A stretch of DNA of 52,671 nucleotides from Eubacteriales bacterium (GCA_030537595.1 JAUNVR010000008.1:1-52671), one strand, 5' to 3'. Counted from the first letter of the stretch, positions 1 to 8,636 are shown. Notes: generated from the sequence alone by a model not told the origin. Numbers and translations are program-made.

Positions 1-77
1 TATTGATTCAGGCTCGTCTTTTCAAGTTGTTTGCTATTCAATTGTCAAGGTCCGTCGCCTCTCTTCTTTCAGAGTGC
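1..77 (-). other. Probable rRNA-operon leader (5' part)
   Basis: Downstream of the strong promoter at 84-112 the minus strand shows no start codon with a ribosome binding site. It contains a CTTGACAATTGAATAGCAAA-like stretch of the kind found in the leaders of Clostridia and Bacillus 16S rRNA genes. The window stops here, so the 16S gene itself is not seen. The call rests on promoter strength plus leader style and is an inference; another untranslated leader is possible. Confidence 0.45.
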
Positions 78-83
78 TTTGCC

Positions 84-112
84 ATAATAGCAATTCAGCA
101 ACTTACTGTCAA
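84..112 (-). promoter_or_regulatory. Strong sigma-A promoter reading off the left edge
   Basis: On the minus strand TTGACA (112-107), a 17-nt spacer and TATTAT (89-84). The 30 bases upstream (about 113-142) are A-rich, like an UP element. It lies 50 bases beyond the stop of the pantothenate kinase gene and points leftward out of the window, as expected for a stable-RNA operon. Confidence 0.7.
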
Positions 113-164
113 GCTAATTTTTCTCTCTTTTTTCCTAATTTCAACACCTGGCCCGGGCGTTCCG

Positions 165-1010
165 TCATTCAAGCTTCTGCAAATCCCGTTGTGCAAGGGC
201 TGCACCTCTTGCTGTCGCGAATTCGGGCTCCTCTGGTATTATAATTTCCTTATTATATAGTTTGGCAAATTCTTTTAGACTTCTTTGTCCTGCTCTACTT
301 TTTGCTAGTGAACCGATAAATACTATGGTTTCACAATTCTTTACTTTGGCCGATAGGATTGCCGCCGTCCCGAGCGATTGGAAGACCAGGTTAATTAGAC
401 CTGCTGCTAAATCTGCCTCACTGGCCCGCTCGGTCAACTTGCCAAAGTTCGCCGCAGTTGTCTCCTTTGAAAGCCCTGGGATACCTACTGGGGTTAAGTC
501 CCCTACTGTCAGATCAACGTGGCTTAGTTCGCCACTTGCAGCAAGCTCATTTAGCGAATCAAATTCGCGGATTTTTAGCAGTGCTTGACTGAGTCCGAGC
601 AGGGTTCCGCCACCAACTCCTGAGCCAATAATGTGCTCATGGGCTTCTTTATCTCCTAGGACTATGGAGGTACCGGTGCCCATCGAGACCACAATTGCCC
701 GTTCCTTCTTGGCAGCATAGAGTCCACCTAATGCGACGGCTTGGAATTCTGCACATAGATATGTCGGTACTCCGAACATCGGATTCTTCAAATATGCCGA
801 ACCTACGCCAGTTAGAACAATTCTGCTTAATTCACTGATAGCTAGATTATTGACAAATAAAAAGCGCCCCAGAGCACCATATGCGGAGCTCAAAGGGTCG
901 CTTGCTGTTACATGGCAGGATTCTAATTGGCTGCTTTCACTAAAGGCTGCTGCCTTTGTGGAGGAGCCGCCAATATCCAGACCGAGAACTATTCCTGCTT
1001 TATCTCGCAT
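165..1010 (-). CDS. coaW: Type II pantothenate kinase
   Basis: Phosphorylates pantothenate with ATP, the first step of CoA synthesis, in the cytoplasm. The protein (281 aa) begins with an ASKHA phosphate-binding loop (LDIGGSSTK), then has the SMGTGTS motif and the glycine-rich GSGVGGGTLLGL stretch typical of the eukaryote-like type II enzymes. Length is normal for the family. The open frame extends 47 codons further upstream, but those overlap sepF and do not look like kinase. I choose the ATG at 1010, whose first bases overlap the sepF stop (11-bp overlap), so translation is probably coupled; no clear Shine-Dalgarno is seen. Type II enzymes are often insensitive to CoA feedback (family knowledge). 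CoaD, a later CoA step, is encoded at 50786-51289. Confidence 0.85.
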   Translation of the reverse strand: MRDKAGIVLGLDIGGSSTKAAAFSESSQLESCHVTASDPLSSAYGALGRFLFVNNLAISELSRIVLTGVGSAYLKNPMFGVPTYLCAEFQAVALGGLYAAKKERAIVVSMGTGTSIVLGDKEAHEHIIGSGVGGGTLLGLSQALLKIREFDSLNELAASGELSHVDLTVGDLTPVGIPGLSKETTAANFGKLTERASEADLAAGLINLVFQSLGTAAILSAKVKNCETIVFIGSLAKSRAGQRSLKEFAKLYNKEIIIPEEPEFATARGAALAQRDLQKLE

Positions 1011-1524
1011 AGACGTGTGCGCGCCGGACGTCTTCATTTTGGCCGGCGGGGCGATACGGGCTCTCCTCACGCACTCGCTGTGAATGCTGAGCCAGTGCCC
1101 GGTTGATGTCTTCTGCTGTTGAGACCTGGGTCGAGCGCGGTGCAACCACAAAAATCAGTGATGAGATTGGCTCTACAGATCCTGAAAGCGCATAGGTCGC
1201 TCCGGTTAGGAAGTCAATTACACGCTGGGCAATTTTAGTATCAATCTGCTCAATATTACAGATGACTGTTTTGCCTGAGCGGACATAGTCGCAAACTTGT
1301 TGGGCTGTGGTAATATCTCGAGGTTCAATAATGATGACTTCATTGGTGACACCAGGATTGCGGAAGTTTACCACTCTGCCATCCTCACGACGACCGGGAT
1401 TCTGTCCTTGCAATGATCTTGCTACTTCCTCGCGGCTCGGGCCATGGTTAGTTTCAACTTCATCATAAAACTCATCTTCATAACCGCCCATATTGCCAAA
1501 AAAGCGTTCCAGGAAATTTGCCAT
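1000..1524 (-). CDS. sepF: Cell division protein SepF
   Basis: SepF polymerises into rings on the membrane and bundles FtsZ filaments during septum formation. The 174-aa protein has a short N-terminal helix of the membrane-binding kind (MANFLERFFG), an acidic/Pro linker to about residue 50, and a C-terminal SepF core with the signatures VIIIEPRDI, DYVRSGKTVI and DFLTGATYALSGSV. Length fits the family. A GGAGGAG sequence precedes the ATG by the usual distance. It lies between yggS and coaW, the common Firmicutes arrangement in which sepF follows the yggS (ylmE) homologue. Confidence 0.95.
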   Translation of the reverse strand: MANFLERFFGNMGGYEDEFYDEVETNHGPSREEVARSLQGQNPGRREDGRVVNFRNPGVTNEVIIIEPRDITTAQQVCDYVRSGKTVICNIEQIDTKIAQRVIDFLTGATYALSGSVEPISSLIFVVAPRSTQVSTAEDINRALAQHSQRVREESPYRPAGQNEDVRRAHVYAR

Positions 1525-1640
1525 CTTGCTCCTCCATCCTCGAATCTAGCTCGAGTGAATTAAATTTATTTTAAAAATTTGTCTTTTCTAGACTGTTCTT
1601 GAAAATTATACCATAAGAAAGAAGTTCTGATTCTATACTT

Positions 1641-2366
1641 CTAATAATGTCTTTCACCAAAAATCGCTGAGCCGATCCGCACTATAGTTGCACCTTCTGC
1701 AATAGCTTCAGGAAAATCTCCGCTCATGCCCATAGAAAGCTCAACGGCTTCCGGGAAATCACTTCTGATCTCAACTAAGATTTTGCGCAGGCGTGAGAAA
1801 TACTTATGTAATTCCTCGCTACTTGCAGTAAAAGGAGCCATTGTCATCAGGCCTCTTAATTCGCTATGCTTGGCGGTTTTTAAAAAACTTAAGGCTGCTG
1901 CCAATTCACTCTCCTCGAATCCCTGCTTACTCTCTTCTCCTGAAACATTCACTTGAAGTAAAATCTTTTGCACAACTCCAGCCTGCTCTGCGCGCTTCTC
2001 AATTTCTTTTAGCAGCCTCAGCGAATCAACAGAATGAATTAAATAAACATCCCCCACTATCTGCCGCACCTTATTTCTTTGCAGATGGCCAATTAAGTGC
2101 CAGCGCAGCTGTAGCTCAGGATAAAGCTCCTTCGCTTCAAGGATTTTCTCGCTTAGTTCCTGCACCTTATTCTCACCAAAATCGACCTGTCCATTTGCTG
2201 CAACTGCGGCAATTTCAGTGATCGGATGAGTTTTACTAACTGCCAGTAAAGCTACTGAGTCCTCAGCCCTACCGGCGGCTTGGGTGCTTTCTCGCAATGT
2301 TTCTTTTAGTTGGAAGTACTTTTCTTTTAATTCTTGATTCCGTTGATTTTCTCTAGACAATGTCAA
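1641..2366 (-). CDS. yggS: PLP homeostasis protein, YggS/YlmE/PROSC family
   Basis: Cytoplasmic pyridoxal-phosphate-binding protein that buffers PLP and affects amino acid and B6 balance; it has no established catalytic activity. The 241-aa sequence shows the family's PLP lysine at about residue 45 (AVSKTHP), then FGENKVQE, WHLIGHLQRNK, HSVDS and the C-terminal MGMSGDFPEAI and VRIGSAIFG motifs, all of the single-domain alanine-racemase-like barrel. The start is a TTG (2366-2364) with AAAAAGGGG seven bases upstream. The gene sits 42 bp after the HlyD-like gene and 116 bp before sepF. No terminator is visible between yggS and sepF. Confidence 0.93.
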   Translation of the reverse strand: MTLSRENQRNQELKEKYFQLKETLRESTQAAGRAEDSVALLAVSKTHPITEIAAVAANGQVDFGENKVQELSEKILEAKELYPELQLRWHLIGHLQRNKVRQIVGDVYLIHSVDSLRLLKEIEKRAEQAGVVQKILLQVNVSGEESKQGFEESELAAALSFLKTAKHSELRGLMTMAPFTASSEELHKYFSRLRKILVEIRSDFPEAVELSMGMSGDFPEAIAEGATIVRIGSAIFGERHY

Positions 2367-2408
2367 AATAAACCCCTTTTTAATTTGCTGATTTGAGCGA
2401 TCCTTGCC

Positions 2409-3785
2409 TTATTCAATATTGTCGATCGGATCGCCGTCTTTGACTGCCGAAGGATTGACCACGACCATGGTTGCAGCTCCGATAACTTCGCCTGAATTCA
2501 GGCTCTCATCTTCAGGGTTGTCAATCAGAGCGTAGTCTGAGTTAAAGTCCAAAATCTGCACCTGGATTTCTCTAACATAGCCACCAGAGACAATTTTCAC
2601 TTTTGCTTCAACCTGACCTGGTTTAAAGTCAATTAAAGCCTGACGCGGTAATTTTAAGCCTCTGTCTGAACTTAGTTTAATTGCTAGACGCGCCAACCTT
2701 TGTCCAGATAATGCGGCTAATCCGGTATCTGCCTTTAAGAGTAAAAGTGTACCCTGCCTAGTTTCCTCGGCCCGTAGAACACGCAGCCTTTTGAGCTCAA
2801 AACCGTAGTCTAAAGATTCGGCTGAGATGCGCTGTGCCGTCTCGACCTCGTCGGCTAAACCGGCAGGTAGGAAAGTAATGAAGTACTGGTTAATCCCATG
2901 AATTATCTTAAACACCGGAGTTTCTGCATCGACTTTGCCTGTGGCTAGCTTTGCTTTTCCGCTACAGTCACGGATTAACTCATAAAGCTCCGGGCCTTCT
3001 TTATCTTGTAAATCTTCAATCTTTAATTCTTCGTGTCCATCAATACTAAATGAGAGCAGACCACTTTCACTAGCCGACACAGAGACTGCAGCATTAGCTA
3101 ATAAGGATTTGATATTCTCATAATTCTCGAGTGCTTGCTGATATTCTCGATCGCGGAATTTGACCTGTCTGAGATCGCTGCTTCGCTGCTCGAGCAAGAG
3201 CTTTAAAGCTGCGGAAATATTCGCTAAATTGCCCCGCTCCTTAACTTTGTCTATAGCATAGTATCGGGACATTAATGAATGGATTTCTAAATCTTTCTTT
3301 TCCGCAATCCGTCTGCCTTCAAAGCCCTCTTCCGCATTTAATAGCTCATATCTACGTGCAATCAGGTCCGATTCGGCTTTATTCAATTCACTGAGTCTGG
3401 TTTTTGCATTATCGCCGACTACTCGGCCGACCAATTCTGCCTTTGCAACTCTGGTGCCTTGCGGGAATTCACTAATAAACTCGCCTTCTGCCCCAGCTTT
3501 CACAATATGCTCATCCCTGACAATCAATGCTAGGGTTTCATACTTTCTTTCTAAGCTGTCTTCTTGAATAAAGATATAGCGTGGTACAGCCTTCGAGCTA
3601 CCGAGGATTCTCAAGAGTAAAAATAAAGTAACAACCGTAATCAGCAGAATCAGTGTTGCTAAAAAGAGATTCCGTGATAGATTACTTCTCTTCTCCATAA
3701 TAATCCGCTTGCCACCGCTCTGCTTACTACCAGCAGACTTGGCCCCTTGTCTTGCGGAATCTCTTTGCGACTTTCTTTTACTCAA
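2409..3785 (-). CDS. HlyD-like single-span membrane protein, division cluster
   Basis: A 458-aa protein with a basic, low-complexity N-terminus (1-35), one membrane segment at about 38-60, and an extracytoplasmic region with a helical part at about 140-220 and beta-rich segments before and after. This is the layout of HlyD/membrane-fusion proteins. Proteins of this kind are commonly encoded next to sepF/yggS in Clostridia (family knowledge), with no transporter partner beside them here. Start is TTG at 3785 with AGGAGAAGGA just upstream; it overlaps the preceding gene by 8 bp, so the two are co-translated. Role is unknown; an envelope or division-site function is suggested only by position. 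Confidence 0.75.
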   Translation of the reverse strand: MSKRKSQRDSARQGAKSAGSKQSGGKRIIMEKRSNLSRNLFLATLILLITVVTLFLLLRILGSSKAVPRYIFIQEDSLERKYETLALIVRDEHIVKAGAEGEFISEFPQGTRVAKAELVGRVVGDNAKTRLSELNKAESDLIARRYELLNAEEGFEGRRIAEKKDLEIHSLMSRYYAIDKVKERGNLANISAALKLLLEQRSSDLRQVKFRDREYQQALENYENIKSLLANAAVSVSASESGLLSFSIDGHEELKIEDLQDKEGPELYELIRDCSGKAKLATGKVDAETPVFKIIHGINQYFITFLPAGLADEVETAQRISAESLDYGFELKRLRVLRAEETRQGTLLLLKADTGLAALSGQRLARLAIKLSSDRGLKLPRQALIDFKPGQVEAKVKIVSGGYVREIQVQILDFNSDYALIDNPEDESLNSGEVIGAATMVVVNPSAVKDGDPIDNIE

Positions 3786-5058
3786 GTCCTTCTCCTATTT
3801 GCTTAGCACCGACTGCTGTGGCTGCCAACATTCCGGCTAAGCGCCCCGTAGTAAAATTGAAAGAGCCTTGGAAAAAAGCGGTGTATGGTTCCCGCATTGG
3901 GCCATCCGCTGACAGCTCTATTGAGGATCCTTGGGTAAAAGATCCCGATGCCATAATAATATCACAATCATAGCCAGGCATGGGTGAGGCCACTGGGGTG
4001 AAATGATGATCAATTGGAGCCGCTGCTTGAATCGCGCAGCAGAATTGCTCGAGCCTCTGTGCATTTTCGAGGTAAATAATCTGCACTATATCACCTCTCA
4101 CGCCGCAAGGTAATGGTTCAACTTGATAGCCTAGCTTGGAAAATAAGCCGGCCAAATGAGCTGCCGTCTGTAGTGCTTCTTTAACTATTAAGGGAGCTAA
4201 ATAAAGGCCAATTCCCAGCTCTCGCAAATGACCTAAGCTGGGTCCAATTTCTCGTCCTAAGCCGGGAGCTGTAACTGCTTCAGCTACACGCTCGACCAAG
4301 TCCTCACGTCCGGCAACATAGCCCCCGCTCGGTGCGATTCCTCCACCAGGATTTTTAATCAGTGAGCCGGCGATTAAATCTGCCCCAAACGCAGTCGGCT
4401 CTTCTAGCTCGACGAATTCACCGTAGCAATTGTCGACTAAAAGCGGTTTAGTAAAGCCCTGCTCGAGTAAAAATTTCTTGAGTTCACCAATCTTGGCCGA
4501 AGTTAATGATGGTCTTAATGAGTAGCCTCTTGATTTTTGCACATACACTGCTGCGGTTTTTTCATTTAAAGCTGCAGCAATTGCTGGATAGTCAAAACTA
4601 GCCTCCTCAGCAAGAGATAATTCGACATAGCGCAAGTTGATGCCCATATTCTCTAATGCCGCAACACCTGGCTTCAAACTGTCGTAAACTTCGCCACTCA
4701 CGATTAAAAGCTCATCGCCTGCTTTTAACAGCGCTCGTAGCATCTGGTATAGGACCTGGGTGCCTGAGGCAAACTGCCAGCGTAAGAATGCAGCCTCAGC
4801 TTGAAAGCAATCCGCGAGTACGGCTTCTAATTTATCTCGCCCACTATCAGCATAGCCGTAGCCTGTGCTGCCGTGTAACTCGGCCTCGCAGAACTGATGT
4901 TTCTGGAAGGCGGCAAGTACCTCTAGTTGACGTTTGCTTGAGATTAATTCCAGCTCCGCATATTTTTCAGCTAAGTCCTGATTGATTTGCTCCGAGAGTC
5001 TATATACTGCTTCAGATACTCCAAATTTCTGGTAATAAGGATAAGCATCTATGGTCAT
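3778..5058 (-). CDS. Methionine gamma-lyase-like PLP enzyme (aluminium-resistance family)
   Basis: A fold-type I PLP enzyme of the family often labelled 'aluminium resistance protein' or 'methionine gamma-lyase family protein'. From the preferred start the protein is 426 aa. The probable PLP lysine is K235 (GSLIKNPGGG), and the aspartate facing the pyridine nitrogen is D209 (LLVDNCYGE). GSTGYGYADSGRD near residue 65 and a C-terminal GFTQGSSIELS-like segment (here GSFTQGSSIEL) are family hallmarks. A TTG six codons upstream would also open the frame, but the ATG at 5058 has GGGGAG at proper distance, so I use it. The gene begins only 33 bp after the tRNA-Leu terminator with no room for a promoter, so read-through is likely. 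The true substrate is not established. Confidence 0.85.
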   Translation of the reverse strand: MTIDAYPYYQKFGVSEAVYRLSEQINQDLAEKYAELELISSKRQLEVLAAFQKHQFCEAELHGSTGYGYADSGRDKLEAVLADCFQAEAAFLRWQFASGTQVLYQMLRALLKAGDELLIVSGEVYDSLKPGVAALENMGINLRYVELSLAEEASFDYPAIAAALNEKTAAVYVQKSRGYSLRPSLTSAKIGELKKFLLEQGFTKPLLVDNCYGEFVELEEPTAFGADLIAGSLIKNPGGGIAPSGGYVAGREDLVERVAEAVTAPGLGREIGPSLGHLRELGIGLYLAPLIVKEALQTAAHLAGLFSKLGYQVEPLPCGVRGDIVQIIYLENAQRLEQFCCAIQAAAPIDHHFTPVASPMPGYDCDIIMASGSFTQGSSIELSADGPMREPYTAFFQGSFNFTTGRLAGMLAATAVGAKQIGEGLE

Positions 5059-5090
5059 TGGTTCTCCCCGTTTCAAGTCTGAATTCTTTT

Positions 5091-5126
5091 AGAAAAAAGC
5101 AAAACCCGCAGCGAAGGCTACGGGTT
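5091..5126 (-). terminator. Rho-independent terminator after tRNA-Leu
   Basis: Immediately after the tRNA CCA end, the minus strand forms a 10-bp stem (AACCCGTAGC / GCTGCGGGTT, one G-T pair) with a CTTC loop and a TTTTGCTTTTTT tail. It must be leaky, or the next gene downstream has an unseen promoter. Confidence 0.85.
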
Positions 5127-5211
5127 TGGTGCGACCAGCGAGACTCGAACTCGCACGGTGTTATCCACATGCACCTCAAGCATGCACGTCTGCCAATTCC
5201 GCCATGGTCGC
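5127..5211 (-). tRNA. tRNA-Leu (anticodon GAG)
   Basis: 85 nt including an encoded CCA. The acceptor stem pairs GCGACCA with TGGTCGC, the discriminator base is A, as usual for tRNA-Leu, and the anticodon stem CATGC/GCATG encloses the loop TTGAGGT, giving anticodon GAG (reads CUC/CUU). There is a long variable arm and a GTTCGAGTC T-loop. It has its own promoter and terminator. Confidence 0.95.
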
Positions 5212-5230
5212 ATGCCTCATCGGCTTTGCC

Positions 5231-5260
5231 ATTATAGGTAGTCCACGCCTATCTTGTCAA
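5231..5260 (-). promoter_or_regulatory. Promoter of tRNA-Leu
   Basis: Minus strand TTGACA (5260-5255), 18-nt spacer, TATAAT (5236-5231): both boxes perfect. Transcription would start about 15 bases before the mature tRNA 5' end. It lies in the gap after proS. Confidence 0.85.
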
Positions 5261-5287
5261 GCGCTTTGACGGCTTTTTTCTAAATTC

Positions 5288-6985
5288 CTATGCTTCATTG
5301 TATCTTTGCAGGACAAAGTCCTTAACCTCAGCTAGCGGCAATTCAAATGACTCTTCAGAATCGCTGAATTTTACTTCAACAATGCCTTCTGCGCTCTTCT
5401 TGCCGCAGGTGATACGACACCAGGTACCGATTAGTTCATGGTCGTTGAATTTGACCCCGGCGCGCTCGTTTCGATCGTCGAGTGCGACATCTAAATCACT
5501 TTGACTAAAGTCTTGGTACAGCTTTTCGCCAAGCTCTACTTGCTCTTTATTCTTCATGTTGATAATCACTATACCAACCTGGATCGGGGCAATCTCCTTT
5601 GGCCAGAAGATTTTGCCATCAGCATTATTCTGCTCAACAATAGCAGCCAAGCAACGGCCTGGACCGATACCATAGGATCCCATGTAGACCGGGTGGAGGG
5701 AGTTTTGCTCGTCCTGGAAATAAAGGTCCATAGCCTCGGAGTACTTTGTGCCGAGCTTAAAGGTATTACCAATCTCAATCCCGCGCACGAAATGCACTGG
5801 ACCAGCTCCGTTTTCGCAGATTTCACCTTCGGTGATCTCGCGGATATCTCCAACTTTTGCCGCCTTGAAATCACGCAGATTACAGTTTATATAGTGTAAA
5901 TCAAGCTGATTTGCGCCTACACAGAAATTACGCATTTGCTCGACTTCACGGTCCATGATAATCGGAATTGTCGCCCCAACAGGCCCCGCAAAGCCTACGG
6001 GAGCACCGGTCACTCTTTCGACGGTCTGAGCATCTGCCAACTCCGCCTCATTCGCGCCGAGCAGTTTCAAGACTTTCTGCTCGCAGACATTGTGGTCACC
6101 GCGTAGGCAAATCAGGTATTCGCGACCGTCAATTAGATAGACTAATGACTTCATAAATTCCTGCGGAGTTTTCTGTAAAAAGGCAGAAACTTCTTCGATG
6201 GTTTTTTGCTCCGGAGTTTCAACCGCCTCGAGCTCAGCTAATTCAACCTCCGGCGCAGCTTTCGGCTCTGGGCACGCGGCAACTTCAATATTCGCAGCGT
6301 AGCCTGAACTATCCTCAACGACCAGCACATCTTCCCCGATTGGGCAAATTGCTTGGAATTCTTCTGAGAGCAGACCACCCATCACGCCAGTATCTGCCCT
6401 GACGATTCGATAGTCTAATCCCATCCGATCGAAGGCACGTTTATATGCGTCAAACATCAATTGATAGGAGTGATCCAAACCGGCCAAATCACGGTCAAAA
6501 GTATATGAATCCTTCATGTGGAATTCGCGCACTCGAATTAAGCCAAAGCGCGGACGCGGCTCGTCCCTAAACTTATTCTGGAATTGATAAATCATAATTG
6601 GTAAGTCTTTATAAGACTTAATTGCCATCTTCGCGGCAACAGCGAACAATTCCTCGTGAGTGGGGCCAAGTACATAGGGTTTATGATTTCGGTCATAGAG
6701 GCTAAACATTGATTTACCAAAGTTTTCTCTACGGCCGGATTCAATATATACCTCTTCCGGAATTAGACTGGGCATCAGAACTTCTAAGGCACCGGTTGCA
6801 TTCATCTCTTCACGAACAATCTTCTCAATTTTATTTAAGGCCTTTAAACCTAGAGGCAAATACATATAGACTCCGGCTGAAGTCTTTTTAATCATGCCGG
6901 CTCTGGTCAGTAGGTTACCGGAGATTGATTCTTCGTCTTTTAAATCTTCGCGAATGGTATAAAAAAATGAACTTGCTAAACGCAT
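5288..6985 (-). CDS. proS: Prolyl-tRNA synthetase (bacterial type with editing insert)
   Basis: Class II synthetase charging tRNA-Pro. The 565-aa protein has the N-terminal catalytic core (TRAGMIKKTSAGVYMYLPLG; motif 2 with NKFRDEPRPRFGLIRVREFHMKD), a YbaK-type editing insertion between motifs 2 and 3 (about 220-400, with SLVYLIDG and GAPVGFAGPVG), motif 3 (GSYGIGPGR) and an anticodon-binding domain with DDRNERAGVKF. Length matches the bacterial 'ProS type 1'. A TTG four codons upstream is inside the Shine-Dalgarno region; I use the ATG at 6985, preceded by TGAGGTG. The leader is too short for a T-box. Its promoter is covered by an 11-bp inverted repeat. Confidence 0.97.
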   Translation of the reverse strand: MRLASSFFYTIREDLKDEESISGNLLTRAGMIKKTSAGVYMYLPLGLKALNKIEKIVREEMNATGALEVLMPSLIPEEVYIESGRRENFGKSMFSLYDRNHKPYVLGPTHEELFAVAAKMAIKSYKDLPIMIYQFQNKFRDEPRPRFGLIRVREFHMKDSYTFDRDLAGLDHSYQLMFDAYKRAFDRMGLDYRIVRADTGVMGGLLSEEFQAICPIGEDVLVVEDSSGYAANIEVAACPEPKAAPEVELAELEAVETPEQKTIEEVSAFLQKTPQEFMKSLVYLIDGREYLICLRGDHNVCEQKVLKLLGANEAELADAQTVERVTGAPVGFAGPVGATIPIIMDREVEQMRNFCVGANQLDLHYINCNLRDFKAAKVGDIREITEGEICENGAGPVHFVRGIEIGNTFKLGTKYSEAMDLYFQDEQNSLHPVYMGSYGIGPGRCLAAIVEQNNADGKIFWPKEIAPIQVGIVIINMKNKEQVELGEKLYQDFSQSDLDVALDDRNERAGVKFNDHELIGTWCRITCGKKSAEGIVEVKFSDSEESFELPLAEVKDFVLQRYNEA

Positions 6986-7029
6986 CTGACACCTCAATCA
7001 TTTCGAATTCTTGTTTTTAGAACTACTAA

Positions 7030-7072
7030 GCGGCTTGTATTATAAGGTTTTAAGCCTCAAGATACAAGCCGC
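7030..7072. repeat. Perfect 11-bp inverted repeat over the proS promoter
   Basis: GCGGCTTGTAT at 7030-7040 and its exact reverse complement at 7062-7072, separated by 21 bases. One arm contains the -10 box of the proposed proS promoter and the other its -35. It is not followed by a T-run on either strand, so a terminator is unlikely; an operator or an RNA hairpin are both possible. Confidence 0.6.
7039..7067 (-). promoter_or_regulatory. Probable proS promoter
   Basis: Minus strand TTGTAT (7067-7062), 17-nt spacer, TATAAT (7044-7039). The -10 is perfect and the -35 matches 4 of 6. It lies about 55 bases before the proS start. Confidence 0.55.
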
Positions 7073-7099
7073 CATTGCATAAATTATAAGTCTTTTTAA

Positions 7100-7132
7100 A
7101 GCCTAGAATGGCTGTTCAGCCAAGTCTAGCCT
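7100..7132 (-). terminator. Imperfect hairpin after glgA (possible terminator)
   Basis: Fourteen bases beyond the glgA stop, minus-strand AGGCTAGA..TGGCT pairs with AGCCA..TCTAGGCT (one mismatch and a small bulge). It is followed only by TT and an A-rich stretch, so the U-tract is poor. Confidence 0.35.
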
Positions 7133-7145
7133 GACTCTGATTTGG

Positions 7146-8636
7146 CTAGTCTTCCTTAGTTTTGAGTTCCGGGCCAGGCACTTCGTGGCCGGTTTCTTCT
7201 AAAATTACAGTGTAGGTGTCAAGATACTTCTGCGCTGACTTCGCCCAGCTAAAGTCTTTGCCCATCGCAGTGCGCACTAACTTCGCCCAGTGTTGACGAT
7301 TATTGCGATAGAGGTCTAAACCTGTTTGTAAGGCAAAGAGGAATTCATGAGCGTTGATATTCGCAAAGGAGAAACCTGTGCCCTCACCAGTGTATTTATT
7401 GTAGGGCTCGACCGTATCTCTTAAGCCACCTGTCTCCCTAACCACCGGCAAGGCTCCGTAGCGCATCGCAATCATCTGCGATAGCCCACAGGGCTCGAAG
7501 AGAGAGGGCATCATAAAGAGATCTGCAGCGGCATAAAGGCGTCTCGCCAAATCCTCATCAAAGTCGATAATTGCCCGCATTTTATCAGGATGACGTTCGG
7601 CTAATAGTCGCAATTCGGACTCGTAATTTGCATCACCAGTTCCGAGCACAATTAACTGAATATCGTCCTCTAAAAGCTCATCGCCAATCCGCAGTAATAA
7701 ATCCGGTCCCTTCTGCTCCGATAATCTACTAATTAAAACTAGTAGTGGTGTGTCAGCCTTTGCTGCCAAGCCTAAATCCTTAGCGAGGCTCAGCTTATTG
7801 GCTTCCTTGCCACTCCGCCAGTTAATTCGATTATAGTTTTTACTCAAAGCCTTATCCGTAGAGGGATTGTAGCTCTCCATGTCGATCCCGTTGAGAATTC
7901 CAATAACTTTCCAGGATTGAGCTCCGAGCAGTCCATTTAAGCCCTCACCGTAATAATCCAGCATGATTTCCTTTGCATAGGTCGGTGAAACTGTAGTCAC
8001 CCGATTTGCATACTGGATGCCTGTTTTCATGAAGTTGGGTACACCATCCTTCATAATGCCGGACTCAGACATATAGCGATCAGGTAGTTCGAATAAGTCT
8101 TGGACTCGCTCGCGACCATGGATGCCCTGATACTTTAGATTATGAATTGTGAACACAGTTTCGAGTTCTTGCAGATAACCATGATGCTTGTAGTGTGCTT
8201 CCAGCAAAACCGGAACCATCCCTGTTTGCCAGTCATTTAAATGCAGGATATTTGGCATAAAGCCCAGGGGCTCGCCCAAAGTCTCTAGTACGGCGCGCTG
8301 GAAAAAGGCGAAACGCTCGATATCGAAGCTATAGTCAACATAGAGGGCGTCGTGGCCAAAGTAATACTCATTGTCAATAAAATAAACTGGCAAACCCTCG
8401 TAATCCATTTTAAAGAGACCAGAATACATGGTACGCCAACCAAGTTTGATCATTGCCCAGCGCACGAACTCCAGATCCTCACGGTATTTGTCCTTGATGC
8501 GCTTATAAAGCGGCATGATGACCCTGGCATCATGCCCTGCCTCACGCAGAGCGCGCGGTAAAGCCGCAACCACATCACCTAAGCCACCTGATTTAGCCAG
8601 TGGGCTCATTTCTGAACTTAAAAAGAGAATATTCAT
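7146..8636 (-). CDS. glgA: Glycogen synthase (ADP-glucose dependent)
   Basis: GT5-family retaining glycosyltransferase that adds glucose from ADP-glucose to the growing alpha-1,4-glucan in the cytoplasm. The 496-aa protein begins with the family's start (MNILFLSSEM) and the ADP-glucose-binding KSGGLGDV motif at residues 15-22, then the DWQTG segment. The C-terminal Rossmann domain has ISRLSEQKGPDLL and MPSLFEPCGLSQM, containing the conserved glutamate, and RETGGLRDTV. Length is normal. It is the last gene of the glgB-glgC-glgD-glgA operon, with AAGGAT upstream of its ATG and a GC-rich hairpin in the 72-bp gap after glgD. Confidence 0.97.
   Translation of the reverse strand: MNILFLSSEMSPLAKSGGLGDVVAALPRALREAGHDARVIMPLYKRIKDKYREDLEFVRWAMIKLGWRTMYSGLFKMDYEGLPVYFIDNEYYFGHDALYVDYSFDIERFAFFQRAVLETLGEPLGFMPNILHLNDWQTGMVPVLLEAHYKHHGYLQELETVFTIHNLKYQGIHGRERVQDLFELPDRYMSESGIMKDGVPNFMKTGIQYANRVTTVSPTYAKEIMLDYYGEGLNGLLGAQSWKVIGILNGIDMESYNPSTDKALSKNYNRINWRSGKEANKLSLAKDLGLAAKADTPLLVLISRLSEQKGPDLLLRIGDELLEDDIQLIVLGTGDANYESELRLLAERHPDKMRAIIDFDEDLARRLYAAADLFMMPSLFEPCGLSQMIAMRYGALPVVRETGGLRDTVEPYNKYTGEGTGFSFANINAHEFLFALQTGLDLYRNNRQHWAKLVRTAMGKDFSWAKSAQKYLDTYTVILEETGHEVPGPELKTKED

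Noticed and set aside
3-260. 85-aa plus-strand frame at the left edge
   Set aside because: It runs antisense to the promoter/leader and the end of coaW, and lacks a ribosome site.
5255-5280. Hairpin plus T-run on the plus strand (GTCAA..TTGAC, GGCTTTTTT)
   Set aside because: No plus-strand gene ends here and it overlaps the tRNA-Leu -35 box; probably fortuitous.
5501-5899. 132-aa plus-strand frame within proS
   Set aside because: Antisense shadow of proS; no ribosome site and no recognisable protein character.
6986-7145. T-box riboswitch in front of proS
   Set aside because: The leader is only about 50 nt, with no room for a specifier stem or antiterminator.
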